Of a DNA stretch of 64,000 nt, positions 54,123 through 63,253 are shown in pieces. The DNA lies in NCBI RefSeq assembly GCF_000284295.1, contig NC_017093.1, positions 930,001 through 994,000 of the forward strand, written 5' to 3'. This DNA comes from Actinoplanes missouriensis 431. GTDB taxonomy: Bacteria > Actinomycetota > Actinomycetes > Mycobacteriales > Micromonosporaceae. Positions within the stretch are counted from its first letter, which is position 1, and every line of letters starts with the position of its first letter. The position numbers were made by a program, and so were the translations under genes. The notes under the pieces were generated by a model. It was not told the origin of the DNA, did not search any database, and saw only the letters and a list, made by a program, of their open reading frames with translations.

Positions 54123-55421
54123 TTATGACCGGTATAAATGCGCCAGCATCGATTGGTTCGCCTCCCAGCCGTCCGGGAACTTGACCGGGACGCCGAGGTG
54201 GACCGGCTCGGTCGACGGGTGCGCGTCGAGCAGCTCGGCGATGCCGGCGCGGGCCACCACGACGCACGCGTGCCGGTGCCGCGAGGTCAGCACGCAGAGC
54301 CGGCCGGACTCCAGGTGGAACGCCGTCGCGTCGCGCCGGCCGGAGAGCGGGTGGAGCACGACGGTCAGGTCGTACTCCCGGCCCTGCAACCGGTTCGCCG
54401 TGTCCACGGTGACGTCGGCGGCCTCCGGCGGCAGCAGCGAACGGATCACCGCGACCTGATCGCGGTGTGCCGCGCCGATGGCGATCCGGTCCGCGGTGAG
54501 CGGGCCGGTCCCGGACTCCGACGAGGCGACGCCCTCCCGGGTCAGCGCCCGGGCGGCCAGTGTCGCGCAGGCCGCTGCCGCCTCCGCGTCGGTCCGCACG
54601 GTGAACCGGGCGGGCAGCTCGTGCAGCCCCCAGCCGGTCGCGGCCGCGGTGTCCAGAACCTCGTCCAGCGCGTCCTCAGCGGGTTTCCCGAAAGCCAGCG
54701 TGCGGTCGCCCGGGCCGGTCCCGGAGCGGAACCCGGTGAACGGGTAGAACGCCCGGGCCACCACCGGCGCCGCCGACGCGGGCAGCCGCCAGGAGACCGG
54801 CAACCGGTGCACCGGCAGGTCGGGGTTGTGCCGCAGCAGCACCGCGACCGCGCTCTGCATCGGGTCCCAGGACAGGCCGATCCACCTGTCGACCTCGACC
54901 GTGGAGAACGGATCCAGCTGCCCGGGGTCGCCCACGAAGAGCGCCCGCTCGAACCGGGGAGCGACGCGCAGCAGCGCGTCCGACCGCATCTGGTACGCCT
55001 CGTCGACGATCGCCTGCGGCCAGGTGCCCTCGGTGACGGTCGCCCACTTGGCGGCCGTGCCGATGGTGACCGCGGGCGAGCCGAGATCCGCCACCTTCGC
55101 CGCCACCCGGCAGCTCGGATGTGCCCGCACCCGGTCGGAGGGCTCGTAGTCGACAGCGGACAACCGGCCCACCCCGACCTCCGGCGAGCGCACGCCGAGC
55201 CGCTCGATCAGGTCGTCCACCTGCTCGTTCGTCTGTGCCACGATCATCAGCGGCGCGCCTGTCGCGGCCACCTCCCCGGCTGCGCGAACCACCAGCGTGG
55301 ACTTGCCGGCGCCGGGCGGCGAGTCGACCACCACGCCGCGATCGCGGCCGGACCGCAGGTCGCTCAGCACCGCCGTGATGACGGTCGCCGCCTCGGTGGC
55401 CGGGCTCGGGATCACATTCAC
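54123..55421 (-). CDS. Short superfamily 1 helicase/AAA ATPase
   Basis: A 432-residue protein with helicase motifs in order: Walker A SPPGAGKST (35-42), Walker B V-D140-E-A-Y, motif III VGDPGQLDPF, motif V VDTANRLQGREYD and motif VI-like SRHRHACVVV. The Dna2/Upf1 branch of SF1 fits best. The PrimPol gene follows 138 bases downstream on the same strand, so the two may act together. It is short for the family because accessory domains are missing. Confidence 0.8.
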   Translation of the reverse strand: MNVIPSPATEAATVITAVLSDLRSGRDRGVVVDSPPGAGKSTLVVRAAGEVAATGAPLMIVAQTNEQVDDLIERLGVRSPEVGVGRLSAVDYEPSDRVRAHPSCRVAAKVADLGSPAVTIGTAAKWATVTEGTWPQAIVDEAYQMRSDALLRVAPRFERALFVGDPGQLDPFSTVEVDRWIGLSWDPMQSAVAVLLRHNPDLPVHRLPVSWRLPASAAPVVARAFYPFTGFRSGTGPGDRTLAFGKPAEDALDEVLDTAAATGWGLHELPARFTVRTDAEAAAACATLAARALTREGVASSESGTGPLTADRIAIGAAHRDQVAVIRSLLPPEAADVTVDTANRLQGREYDLTVVLHPLSGRRDATAFHLESGRLCVLTSRHRHACVVVARAGIAELLDAHPSTEPVHLGVPVKFPDGWEANQSMLAHLYRS

Positions 55422-55483
55422 CCGACGACCGTAGCGTTCCTGTCCGACAAGTTTCCGCGCCGCTCGGTACGCTCCCCGGCATC

Positions 55484-55855
55484 ATGGATCAGCGTGAATG
55501 GGACTGGCCGGCCGTCAAGCTGGCGGCGCTCCGGCTCGGCCGGCGGCTCGGTGTGCTCCTGCCCGCCTCGCAGCCGCCTCGCTGGTCGCTGGTGCACATC
55601 GTCCCGAGTTCGGGACCGGCCGACGAGGCGGCGAGGCGATCGGGCCGTGCGCGCAGCGACCCGGCGCGCAGTTTCCGGGTCACGCACTGGGAGTTCGAGG
55701 CGGACCGGCTCGAGGGTTACGACCCTGACCTGGGTGCGGTCCGCCTCCGTCACGCCGACGCCGCGGACGAGGCGGAACTGCTCGCGGTCCTCCGGGAATG
55801 GCAGTTGCGGCCGGAGGATTTCGAACACTCCTGGGACACCGTGGACCCGCACTGA
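55484..55855 (+). CDS. Hypothetical protein
   Basis: A 123-residue protein with Arg/Leu-rich N-terminal half and an acidic C-terminal half (DADAADEAELLAVLREWQLRP-like segment, ending DTVDPH). No family recognised. Its stop codon is the first triplet of a tandem repeat. Coding potential is supported by GC-rich third positions only, without a strong ribosome site. Confidence 0.5.
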   Translation: MDQREWDWPAVKLAALRLGRRLGVLLPASQPPRWSLVHIVPSSGPADEAARRSGRARSDPARSFRVTHWEFEADRLEGYDPDLGAVRLRHADAADEAELLAVLREWQLRPEDFEHSWDTVDPH

Positions 55856-55897
55856 CCGCGCTGACTGCGCTGACTGCGCTGACTGCGCTGACTGCGC
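55853..55897. repeat. 9-bp tandem repeat, five copies
   Basis: TGACTGCGC is repeated five times from the stop codon of the preceding gene, the first copy being TGACCGCGC. Confidence 0.92.
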
Positions 55898-56844
55898 TGA
55901 ACAAGCCTCCGTCCGGCCGGGATCGGGTCGCCTTTCCGGTTATGCGAACAGGTCCGCCTGTGCTCGTTCACGTTCGGCGGTGAGAAACGCTTCCGTTTCC
56001 GGTCGGTAGTGAGGTGTTGTCACGCTGCGTGTTCGGGCTGAGAAGCCGCTGTGCTGGGCGCTCGCGCCGGCCCGGCAGTCCGGCCACGGCTGCCGTGCAC
56101 TGAACGTCAATGGCGCGACGACCATTCATGACGAGTAATCGAGAATTGATTGATCGACCGTTGGTTTCCCGGTTAAGAAATTCCCTTTTCCGGTACGAGG
56201 TAAGAGCCGCTCCCTTTTCAGCGCCGTTCCCGCCGTACCCGATGATGGGGTTGCCCTGGGTCGGCCCGACGAGATCGCAAGCGTTTGCCGAGCGTGACCC
56301 GCACGCGTGGGGCCTCACCCGGGGCGCCGAACCGAAGTTGATCTGACGGGTATCTGACACTTGCTCCGTCGTGAGCCATCTAGTGATCTCGTGGCCCTCG
56401 GGGGACACCGCGCCGGTGGGCCCGCTTGCAAGCCCGCCACGCCGACTTGCAGTAGATCCACTTCGCCGGACCCGGCCCGTCACCCGTACGGCGGAATGAT
56501 CAGAAATTCCCCGCCGTCCCAGGTGAGCCGTCATTTGATCACGCTCGGTGAAGCGATGTTTGCCTCTCCGTCATCGGCTGGAAATAACTACCCGCTTCAA
56601 TAATCAGCACGGGCGAATGGCGAAACTAACCTGCAACTTGCGCGTGCGGTTCGCATCCGCAAGTTGCAGGTTTCACCGCTCTCCGGCCGCTCGCTCCAGC
56701 GTCGTGGCCCACCTTTGATCGACATGCGCGATTTCATTCACGGTTGTTTTTATGATCTCGTTGCGACCCCTTCCAGTCGATCATCGGAAGTGCAACTCTT
56801 CTAGCCAGCAGTGACGTCAGGAACACGGACGGTGGTGGTGGGGA
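55898..56844. other. Long AT-richer non-coding region
   Basis: About 950 bases with clearly lower GC than the surroundings (runs such as GAGAATTGATTGATCGACC). Open frames in it lack ribosome sites and high-GC third positions. It contains the large palindrome at 56628-56672 and presumably the promoter for the gene at 56845. Confidence 0.55.
56628..56672. promoter_or_regulatory. 15-bp-arm palindrome containing TGCAACTTGC
   Basis: AACCTGCAACTTGCG (56628-56642) and CGCAAGTTGCAGGTT (56658-56672) are perfect inverted arms around a 15-base spacer, 172 bases upstream of the orphan gene. The core TGCAACTTGC is shared with the inverted repeat upstream of the XRE regulator at 3677. A looser TGCAACT occurs again near 56791. 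Confidence 0.65.
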
Positions 56845-57513
56845 ATGCGCCCAGACGTTCTCGTCGGTCCGAGTGATTGGCTCATCGATCAGTTCGGCGC
56901 CCAGATCGCTGACGAGTTGTGGACCCGGGTCCCGGAGGCTTTGAGCACGGCGATCGATCGCGAGGTGCACGCGCACCCCGCGATGACTCAGACCATGGAA
57001 CGTGTGCTCGGCAACCCTCGTTGGCCTTTGCCGTACGAAGAGCTGGTCCTCTTCCTCGGCACACTCCCGGGAGCGGAGATCATCGCTGTCCCGCGCTCGG
57101 TGTACCAGCTGGTCCTCATCAACGGGCACATCGTGGTCCCGTGGTGCTACGGCCAGTCCGCCCGCCTCTCGATGCGCGACGCGGAAGTCGGCCGTTCCTT
57201 CGGCCGTCTCGCCCGCGAGTTGCTGCGCCGCTTCGGCCCACCGTGGCGCCGTTCACCGGTCGAGGCCCCCCTCCCACTCGACGCCGTCGACGAGCGTGAG
57301 GTAGCCAAGATCTGCGCAGCGATCGCCCAGATCGCCCCGAAACCCGAGGTGGTCATCGCCGGTTACGCCGGGGCGCCCAACCTGGGACTGCTCCGCGCCT
57401 GCCTCGGCGAGGTCAAGTCCACCGACAACGGCACCCTGAACTGGGGCCACCTGGACGACCTGCCCCTCCCGCCGCCGGTGATCCCCCGGCCGAGGCGCAT
57501 GCAGTTCCCCTAG
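56845..57513 (+). CDS. Orphan hypothetical protein
   Basis: A 222-residue soluble protein of no recognised family. It starts with PDVLVGPSDWLIDQFGAQIADELW and has a central LVLFLGTLPGAEIIAVPRSVYQL segment. A basic region RSFGRLARELLRRFGPPWRR and a Pro-rich C-terminus follow. GGTGGGGA directly precedes the ATG. Isolated by repeats and a long AT-richer region on both sides, it may be under control of a regulator that binds the palindrome. Confidence 0.68.
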   Translation: MRPDVLVGPSDWLIDQFGAQIADELWTRVPEALSTAIDREVHAHPAMTQTMERVLGNPRWPLPYEELVLFLGTLPGAEIIAVPRSVYQLVLINGHIVVPWCYGQSARLSMRDAEVGRSFGRLARELLRRFGPPWRRSPVEAPLPLDAVDEREVAKICAAIAQIAPKPEVVIAGYAGAPNLGLLRACLGEVKSTDNGTLNWGHLDDLPLPPPVIPRPRRMQFP

Positions 57514-57640
57514 TTCCCCGGAAGACACCCACCCACAAACGGCCACCTCAGGCAGCCGCCGCCCGAGGTGGCCGTTCCACACCCAGAGAGCGGACGCCCC
57601 CTCACCGAGCCGTAGCCCAGGCGTGCAACCCGCCGCCGGT

Positions 57641-57850
57641 TTGACCTGCGTGCGCTACGGCCGGGCCGGCCGAGCCGTAGGGCGGGCCTGTGACGCGCCG
57701 GGTTTGACCTGCGTGCGCTACGGCCGGGCCGACCGAGCCGTAGGGCGGCCCTGTGACGCGCCGGGTTTGGCCTGCGTGCGCTACGGCCGGGCCGACCGAG
57801 CCGTAGGGCGGCCCTGTGACGCGCCGGGTTTGACCTGCGCGGGCTACGCC
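57641..57850. repeat. 63-bp tandem repeat with CTACGGC hairpin module
   Basis: Three complete 63-base units (57641, 57704, 57767) and a partial fourth. Each begins TTGACCTGCGTGCGCTACGG and contains CTACGGC...GCCGTAG inverted arms, then CTGTGACGCGCCGGGT. Units differ at very few positions. The core matches the repeat at 1448-1735. Confidence 0.9.
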
Positions 57851-57854
57851 GAGC

Positions 57855-57950
57855 ACCCGAGCGCGCCGAGCGCGCCGAGCGCGCTGAGCACCCGAGCGCG
57901 CTGAGCACCCGAGCGCGCCGAGCACGCTGGACACGCCGAGCGCTGGGCAC
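57855..57950. repeat. GAGCGCGCC/GAGCACCC short tandem repeat
   Basis: Imperfect 9-10 base units of the form CCGAGCGCG and TGAGCACCCGAGCGCG fill the remainder of the gap before the membrane-protein gene. No gene is visible here. Confidence 0.7.
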
Positions 57951-57980
57951 GCGCTAAAACGGACGGAGCGGGACCGCGAA

Positions 57981-58844
57981 TCAGTTGGCCATCAAGTAAG
58001 CAGTCGAGAACGGCTCACGCCGCGAGCGCATGTCCGCATAAGCAGCGACCACGAACGGCGTCCCCACCACGGCGAACGCCACCGAGAACAACCCGTTCAG
58101 CAGCCCGTCAGCCGCCAGCCCCGCCCCCGCGCCACCGACGACCTCGACCATCGCGCTGACCCCTGCCACGGCGAGCCCGGCGACGATCGCGACGCCGAAG
58201 TACGTGCCGATGCGCCCCGCGGAGACCCCGAAGTCGGCGTGGAACAGCTGGAAGCACCGCCCGATTCCGGTCCCGCGTTCGACGGTGACGACCACGGGCA
58301 GGACGGCGGTGGCCGCGGCGACGTAGATGACCGGCAGCACGCAGAGGGCGATCGCGATCAGGGCGAGCGGGATGAGCAGGAGGTACCAGCCGAGCAGGGC
58401 GGGGGTGCGGCGCAGCGCGGTCCCCAGGGCGGCGCCGAGGCTGACCGGCCGCCCGGTTGCCGCCTGGACGACCAGCTGGACGGTCGCCGACATGGCGATC
58501 ACGTAGATGGTGCCGGCGATCAGGGCGGCGATCACCAGCAGCGTGAGCGCCAGCACCAGATCACCCAGCGGCGGCAGCTCGGTGGGCCGGACGTCCAGGG
58601 CGGCTGCGGCGTCCTGCTGTTCGCGCAGCATGTAGTTCTGGGTGGGCAGGGTCAGCGCGACGGTCGGCACGGCGATCACGGCGTGCAGCAGGAGCGCGGG
58701 CTTCCAGATCTGTTTCACCAGGGCGGCGCCGCGCCGGAACCAGCCGTTGTAGTCGCCGCTGACCAGCGGATCGGTGGGACCGGCGTAGTACGACGGTGGA
58801 ACCCCCGGCTGCTGACCGGGCCAGTAGTGCCCGTTGCCGTCCAT
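57981..58844 (-). CDS. Polytopic membrane protein, glycerophosphodiesterase-membrane-domain-like
   Basis: A 287-residue protein with a Gly/Pro/Tyr-rich cytoplasmic N-terminus (GHYWPGQQPGVPPSYY) and about six membrane helices, resembling the large, loosely defined family of actinobacterial membrane proteins with a glycerophosphoryl diester phosphodiesterase-type membrane domain. ATG 58844 is preferred. A GTG at 58904 would add 20 residues. Function unknown. Confidence 0.7.
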   Translation of the reverse strand: MDGNGHYWPGQQPGVPPSYYAGPTDPLVSGDYNGWFRRGAALVKQIWKPALLLHAVIAVPTVALTLPTQNYMLREQQDAAAALDVRPTELPPLGDLVLALTLLVIAALIAGTIYVIAMSATVQLVVQAATGRPVSLGAALGTALRRTPALLGWYLLLIPLALIAIALCVLPVIYVAAATAVLPVVVTVERGTGIGRCFQLFHADFGVSAGRIGTYFGVAIVAGLAVAGVSAMVEVVGGAGAGLAADGLLNGLFSVAFAVVGTPFVVAAYADMRSRREPFSTAYLMAN

Positions 58845-58996
58845 GTTCTGCCAGCCCTGATTCACGTGCTTCCCCACGACGTCGTCCGAGATCAGTGGCG
58901 TCACCCTAGCGGTTCGGCGATGTGCTGGTGAGCCACCGCGACAACCGGCCGGGCGGAAGCGATGCCGAATCGGCGGTACGGCCTAAACTCCGTGGG

Positions 58997-61900
58997 ATGG
59001 CCGAGCAGCGGGAGTCGCCCACCACGATCCGGGATCGTGCCGTGGCCGTCGCCGACTATTTGCTCGCCGTCCGGGCGCAGATGGAGAAGCCGTCGCGGAC
59101 CCTGCCGTCCGACGCGCAGTGGCTCGACGACCTGCCGCACCACCCGGACTGCCGGACCGGCCCCGGGGCCGACGGCACTTCGTGGCTGCGTGTGGGTCGG
59201 CCCGAGCTCCCGGCGCCGGTGACCGTCCCGGCCGCCCTGCGCCGCCGGCTGCGCGGCGACATCTCCGCGACTGACGAGCCGGTGCCGGAGGCGGGCAGCA
59301 AAGCCGGGGAGAGTGAAGACAAAGCCGGGGAGAGTGAGGACAAAGCCGGGGAAACAGAGCAAGCGGACGACTTCGCGCACTGGCGGGACACTGTCTGGCG
59401 CCCCTGGTCCCAGGCCACCGCCGCCGCCGAGCAGACCCGCGAGCTGCACCGCCGCCTCTTCGACCGGATGTACCAGCTGGACATGGCGACCGCCACCACC
59501 GAGCTGGTCTGGGGCCACGGCGTCCTGGAGACCACGGTCGACGGCAACCGGGTGCGCTACCCGCTGGTCGCCACCCCGGTGCTGATCGAGTACGACGCGG
59601 ACCGCGCCCTGGTCAGCGTCTCCCCGGCCGGCCCGTCCCGGCTGCAGGTGGAGGCCCTCGCGGGGCTCGACGAGCGGTACCTGAACCAGCTCGCCTCCCT
59701 GGCCGGCCCGGGTGGCGCGGTCGAGGTGGACCTCTGGAACGACTTCGAGCGGCGCGAGTTCTTCGAGCGCGCGCTGACCCGCCTGGGCTTCGACCGGGAG
59801 ATCCTCGACAAAGGCGAGAGATCAACCAAGCCGGCGTACGTCGTCGACACCGCCGTCCTCTTCACCCGGCCGAGGCAACGCCACCTCCGTGCCTTCCTCG
59901 ACAATTTGAGGGATCGCCTGACCAGCGGCGAGTTCGACTCGGTCGGCTCCCTGGCGGCGATCGTGGCGCACGAGCCGAGCCGCCTGGAGATGCCCGGCGA
60001 CCAGCCGGAGTCATGGTCGCGTGTCGGCGAGCGTCTGCTCATGCCGCTGCCCACGAACGAGGCGCAGGAGTCGATCGCGCGCCGGCTCGCGCATCACCGC
60101 AACGTCGCCGTGCAGGGCCCGCCCGGCACCGGCAAGACGCACACCATCCGCAACCTGATCTGTCACCTGATGGCGAACGGCAAACGGGTCCTGGTGGTGG
60201 CGCAGAAGGAGGATCCGCTGCGGGTGCTCCGCGACGGCCTCCCGGAGGAGGTGCAGGCGCTCTGCCTCGCGGTTCTCGGCCGGACCACCGATCAGCTGGT
60301 GCAGCTTCAGCTGGCCGCCCGGGAGCTCTCGGATCGGGCCGCGACGCTGGACAAGGATGCCGAGGCGAGGCGGGTGGAGCGGCTCACCACCTCACTGGAG
60401 GAGGCGGAACGGGAACTCGCCGCGGCGATGGCGGGACTGCGTCTGATCGCCGAGAGCGAGGCGGCCACGTACCCGATCGGTGGGGTTGCTCTTCTCCCCG
60501 CCGAGGTCGGCGCCTGGCTTCGGGAGCGTGCCGCGGCGCACGGTGGCATCCCGGACCCGATCTCCGGGCCGCCGCCGCTGACCATCGAGGAGTTCGCGAC
60601 GCTGCTCAAGCTGGCCGCACGCCTCACGCCGGAGGACCGCGCGGCCGCGATGCGCCCGCTGCCGGAGATCTCCGGTCTGCCGGACGCCGCCGCTGCCGCG
60701 TCGGCCCGGGAGAGGATTGGCGAGATCGAGGAGGCTCTCTCCCGCTTGGCGGACCAGGGCGTCGAGATCGGGAGGGTACGGTCGGAGCAGCGGACCGGCA
60801 TGTCCGAGTTGCTCGCCGAGTTGAAGGACGCGGTGGCGTGGCTGCGGCGGCGCGAGGGCACCTGGACCGACCGGCTGGGCCGGCTGCTCGACGACCCGCA
60901 TTGGCGCCGCCTCTGGAACGATCAGGTCGCCGCGACCGAGAAGACCTTCGCCGAGCTTGCCACCCTGGCCCGTGCGGTGACCGGCCACCGGATCGCGGTG
61001 CCCGAGCCGACCCTGAACGAGCCGAAACTGCTGCTCACCCGGCTGGGCGAGATGCGGCAGCGGTTCGAGGCGGGTCGCGGGCTGAGCCGGTTGCTGCAGC
61101 CGGGGCTGTACCGGCTGGCCGACGAGATCCGGGTGGACGGTGAGCCGTTGCGCACCGTGGACGACGTCGACCTGGTGATTTCCGGGGTGCGCCGGTCGCA
61201 GGCACGCCGGCGGCTCGGCGACAGCTGGCTGGAGTGGGTGGACCGGCTGTCCGTCCCGGCGCCGCCGACCGGATGGGGCGATCCGGAGGTCTGGGCGGGC
61301 GTGCTGCTGGCGGAGGCGAAACAGTCGCTAGATTTCGATCTGGACAGGTGGCCGCCGCTGGCCGGGCGACTCGCTCAGCTCGTACCGCAGAAGGAGCTGG
61401 AGATCGACGCGGCGTGCCTGGCCGACGTGGCGGGCCTGCTGGAGAGCGCGGCCGGGGTCTTCGTTCTGGACAAGGCGCAGGCGCAGGCCCGTGCCGTGGC
61501 GGAACGGGTGGCGCCCTGGCCGGACCTGGCCGAGGCGTGGAAGACCTTGGACGGCTGGGACGACGCGGTCGCCGCGGTGCGCCGGTTGGTGCTGCTGCAA
61601 CCGGACGTGATGCGGTTCCACGCGGCGCACGATCGGCTGCTGTCGGTGGCGCCGGAGTGGGCCGCCATGATCGCGGGCGGCGAGCACCCGGTCGTCTCCG
61701 GGCAGGCGTGCCTGGAGGCGTGGGAGTGGCGGCGGGCGCAGACCTGGTTCGACGAGGTGGTCGGTGACGTCGATCCGGCGGTGCTGTCCCGGCGGGTGGA
61801 ACGCGCCCGCGCCAAGATCCGTCGCCTGACCGGTGAGCTGGTCGTCGCGTCCGCCTGGCTGGAGGTGTCCCGGGCGCTGGACGACCGGCGGCGGGCCGCG

Positions 61901-63253
61901 CTCGGGGACTGGACCACCGCCCTTCGCAAGATCGGGAAGGGCACCGGCCGGGGCGCGGCGGCCTGGCAGGCGCACGCCCAGCGGGCGATGGAGTCCGCGG
62001 TGAGCGCGGTGCCGGTCTGGGTCATGTCGGTGGACCGGGCGATCGAGCAGTTCGCCGGCGGCGCGAAGTTCGACGTCGTGATCGTCGACGAGGCGTCCCA
62101 GGCGGACCTGTTCGCGCTGCCGGTGCTCTCGCTCGCCGAGCGGGCCGTGGTGGTCGGCGACGACCAGCAGATCGGTCCGCAGCTGGGCTTCGTCGGGTCG
62201 GTGACCGGGCTGATCCAACGGCACCTGGACGACGTGCCGTCGGCCGAGCACTTCGACCCGGAGTCCTCGCTCTACGACCACGCGGTGCGCCGCTCGCCGG
62301 AGCGGATCCTGCTGACCGAGCACTTCCGGTGCGTGCCGCAGATCATCGAGTTCTCGTCCCGGCACTACTACGACCACAAGATCATGCCGCTGCGCGCCGA
62401 CCGGCCGGTGCTGCCGCCGATCCAGACGGTCTTCTGCGCGTCCGGGGTACGTCAGTCGCTGGCCGGTTTCGGCGATGTCAACCTGGAGGAGTCGGCGGCC
62501 CTCGTCGAGCGGGTCACCAAGATCGTGGCGGATCCGCGGTACGACGGCCGGACGCTCGGCGTGATCAGCCTGCTGAGCAGCAGTGGGCAGGCCGCGCACC
62601 TGTTGACCCAGCTGCGCGAGGCGATCGGCGAGGACGAGATCGAGGCCCGGCGGCTGCGGGTCGGTGACGCGTACACGTTCCAGGGCGACGAACGCGACGT
62701 CATGCTCGTCTCGATGGTGGTGTCCGAGAACGATCCTCGGGTGGCGGCGTTCACGAAGCGCGACTACCACCGGCGGATCAACGTGGCGGCGTCCCGGGCC
62801 CGGGACCAGCTCTGGATCTTCCATTCGGTGCGGCCCTCGGCGCTCGCGGCCGACGACGCCCGGGGACTGCTCCTGTCGTACGCGCTGAACCTGCCCACCG
62901 AGGCCGCGGCCGCCGACCTGGCCGCCCGCTGCGAGAGCGACTTCGAGCGTGCGGTGCTGAAGCTCCTGGTCGAGCGGGGGTACCGTCCGATCCCGCAGTT
63001 CCGGATCGGTGGCTACCGGATCGACTTCGTGCTGAACGCTCCGGACGGGCGCCGGCTCGCGATCGAGTGCGACGGGGACGCGTACCACGGCCCGGAGCGC
63101 TGGGAGAGCGACATGCGCCGGCAGTCGGTGCTGGAGCGGGTCGGCAACTGCGTGTTCGTGCGGATCCGGGGCAGCGTCTTCGCCCGGGAGCCGGAGGCGG
63201 CCATGCGGCCGCTCTGGCAGCGGATCGCGGAGTTGGAGATCGCCACTACATAA
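58997..63253 (+). CDS. Large SF1 helicase fused to a Vsr-like nuclease
   Basis: A 1418-residue protein. Walker A GPPGTGKT is at 374-381, and a long helical/coiled insertion spans about 420-1000. Walker B is I-V-D1031-E-A-S-Q. Motif III GDDQQIGP, LTEHFRC, TFQGDERDVMLVS and NVAASRARDQLWIF complete an Upf1/Dna2-type SF1 core (COG1112-like). The last 100 residues form a Vsr/MTES_1575-like PD-(D/E)XK domain with D1343, E1357 and D1359 (YRIDF and AIECDGDAYHG). Similar helicase-nuclease fusions occur in phage-defence loci. The N-terminal region carries three KAGESED repeats. Confidence 0.85.
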   Translation: MAEQRESPTTIRDRAVAVADYLLAVRAQMEKPSRTLPSDAQWLDDLPHHPDCRTGPGADGTSWLRVGRPELPAPVTVPAALRRRLRGDISATDEPVPEAGSKAGESEDKAGESEDKAGETEQADDFAHWRDTVWRPWSQATAAAEQTRELHRRLFDRMYQLDMATATTELVWGHGVLETTVDGNRVRYPLVATPVLIEYDADRALVSVSPAGPSRLQVEALAGLDERYLNQLASLAGPGGAVEVDLWNDFERREFFERALTRLGFDREILDKGERSTKPAYVVDTAVLFTRPRQRHLRAFLDNLRDRLTSGEFDSVGSLAAIVAHEPSRLEMPGDQPESWSRVGERLLMPLPTNEAQESIARRLAHHRNVAVQGPPGTGKTHTIRNLICHLMANGKRVLVVAQKEDPLRVLRDGLPEEVQALCLAVLGRTTDQLVQLQLAARELSDRAATLDKDAEARRVERLTTSLEEAERELAAAMAGLRLIAESEAATYPIGGVALLPAEVGAWLRERAAAHGGIPDPISGPPPLTIEEFATLLKLAARLTPEDRAAAMRPLPEISGLPDAAAAASARERIGEIEEALSRLADQGVEIGRVRSEQRTGMSELLAELKDAVAWLRRREGTWTDRLGRLLDDPHWRRLWNDQVAATEKTFAELATLARAVTGHRIAVPEPTLNEPKLLLTRLGEMRQRFEAGRGLSRLLQPGLYRLADEIRVDGEPLRTVDDVDLVISGVRRSQARRRLGDSWLEWVDRLSVPAPPTGWGDPEVWAGVLLAEAKQSLDFDLDRWPPLAGRLAQLVPQKELEIDAACLADVAGLLESAAGVFVLDKAQAQARAVAERVAPWPDLAEAWKTLDGWDDAVAAVRRLVLLQPDVMRFHAAHDRLLSVAPEWAAMIAGGEHPVVSGQACLEAWEWRRAQTWFDEVVGDVDPAVLSRRVERARAKIRRLTGELVVASAWLEVSRALDDRRRAALGDWTTALRKIGKGTGRGAAAWQAHAQRAMESAVSAVPVWVMSVDRAIEQFAGGAKFDVVIVDEASQADLFALPVLSLAERAVVVGDDQQIGPQLGFVGSVTGLIQRHLDDVPSAEHFDPESSLYDHAVRRSPERILLTEHFRCVPQIIEFSSRHYYDHKIMPLRADRPVLPPIQTVFCASGVRQSLAGFGDVNLEESAALVERVTKIVADPRYDGRTLGVISLLSSSGQAAHLLTQLREAIGEDEIEARRLRVGDAYTFQGDERDVMLVSMVVSENDPRVAAFTKRDYHRRINVAASRARDQLWIFHSVRPSALAADDARGLLLSYALNLPTEAAAADLAARCESDFERAVLKLLVERGYRPIPQFRIGGYRIDFVLNAPDGRRLAIECDGDAYHGPERWESDMRRQSVLERVGNCVFVRIRGSVFAREPEAAMRPLWQRIAELEIATT
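59300..59362 (+). repeat. 21-bp coding repeat, three copies
   Basis: AAAGCCGGGGAGAGTGAAGA(C) is repeated three times in frame (third copy diverged), encoding KAGESED, KAGESED and KAGETEQ from residue 102, in an acidic linker of the helicase-nuclease. Confidence 0.9.

Noticed and set aside
55968..56534. 188-residue minus-strand open frame
   Set aside because: Lies in AT-richer sequence without a ribosome site, GC-rich third positions or recognisable domain.
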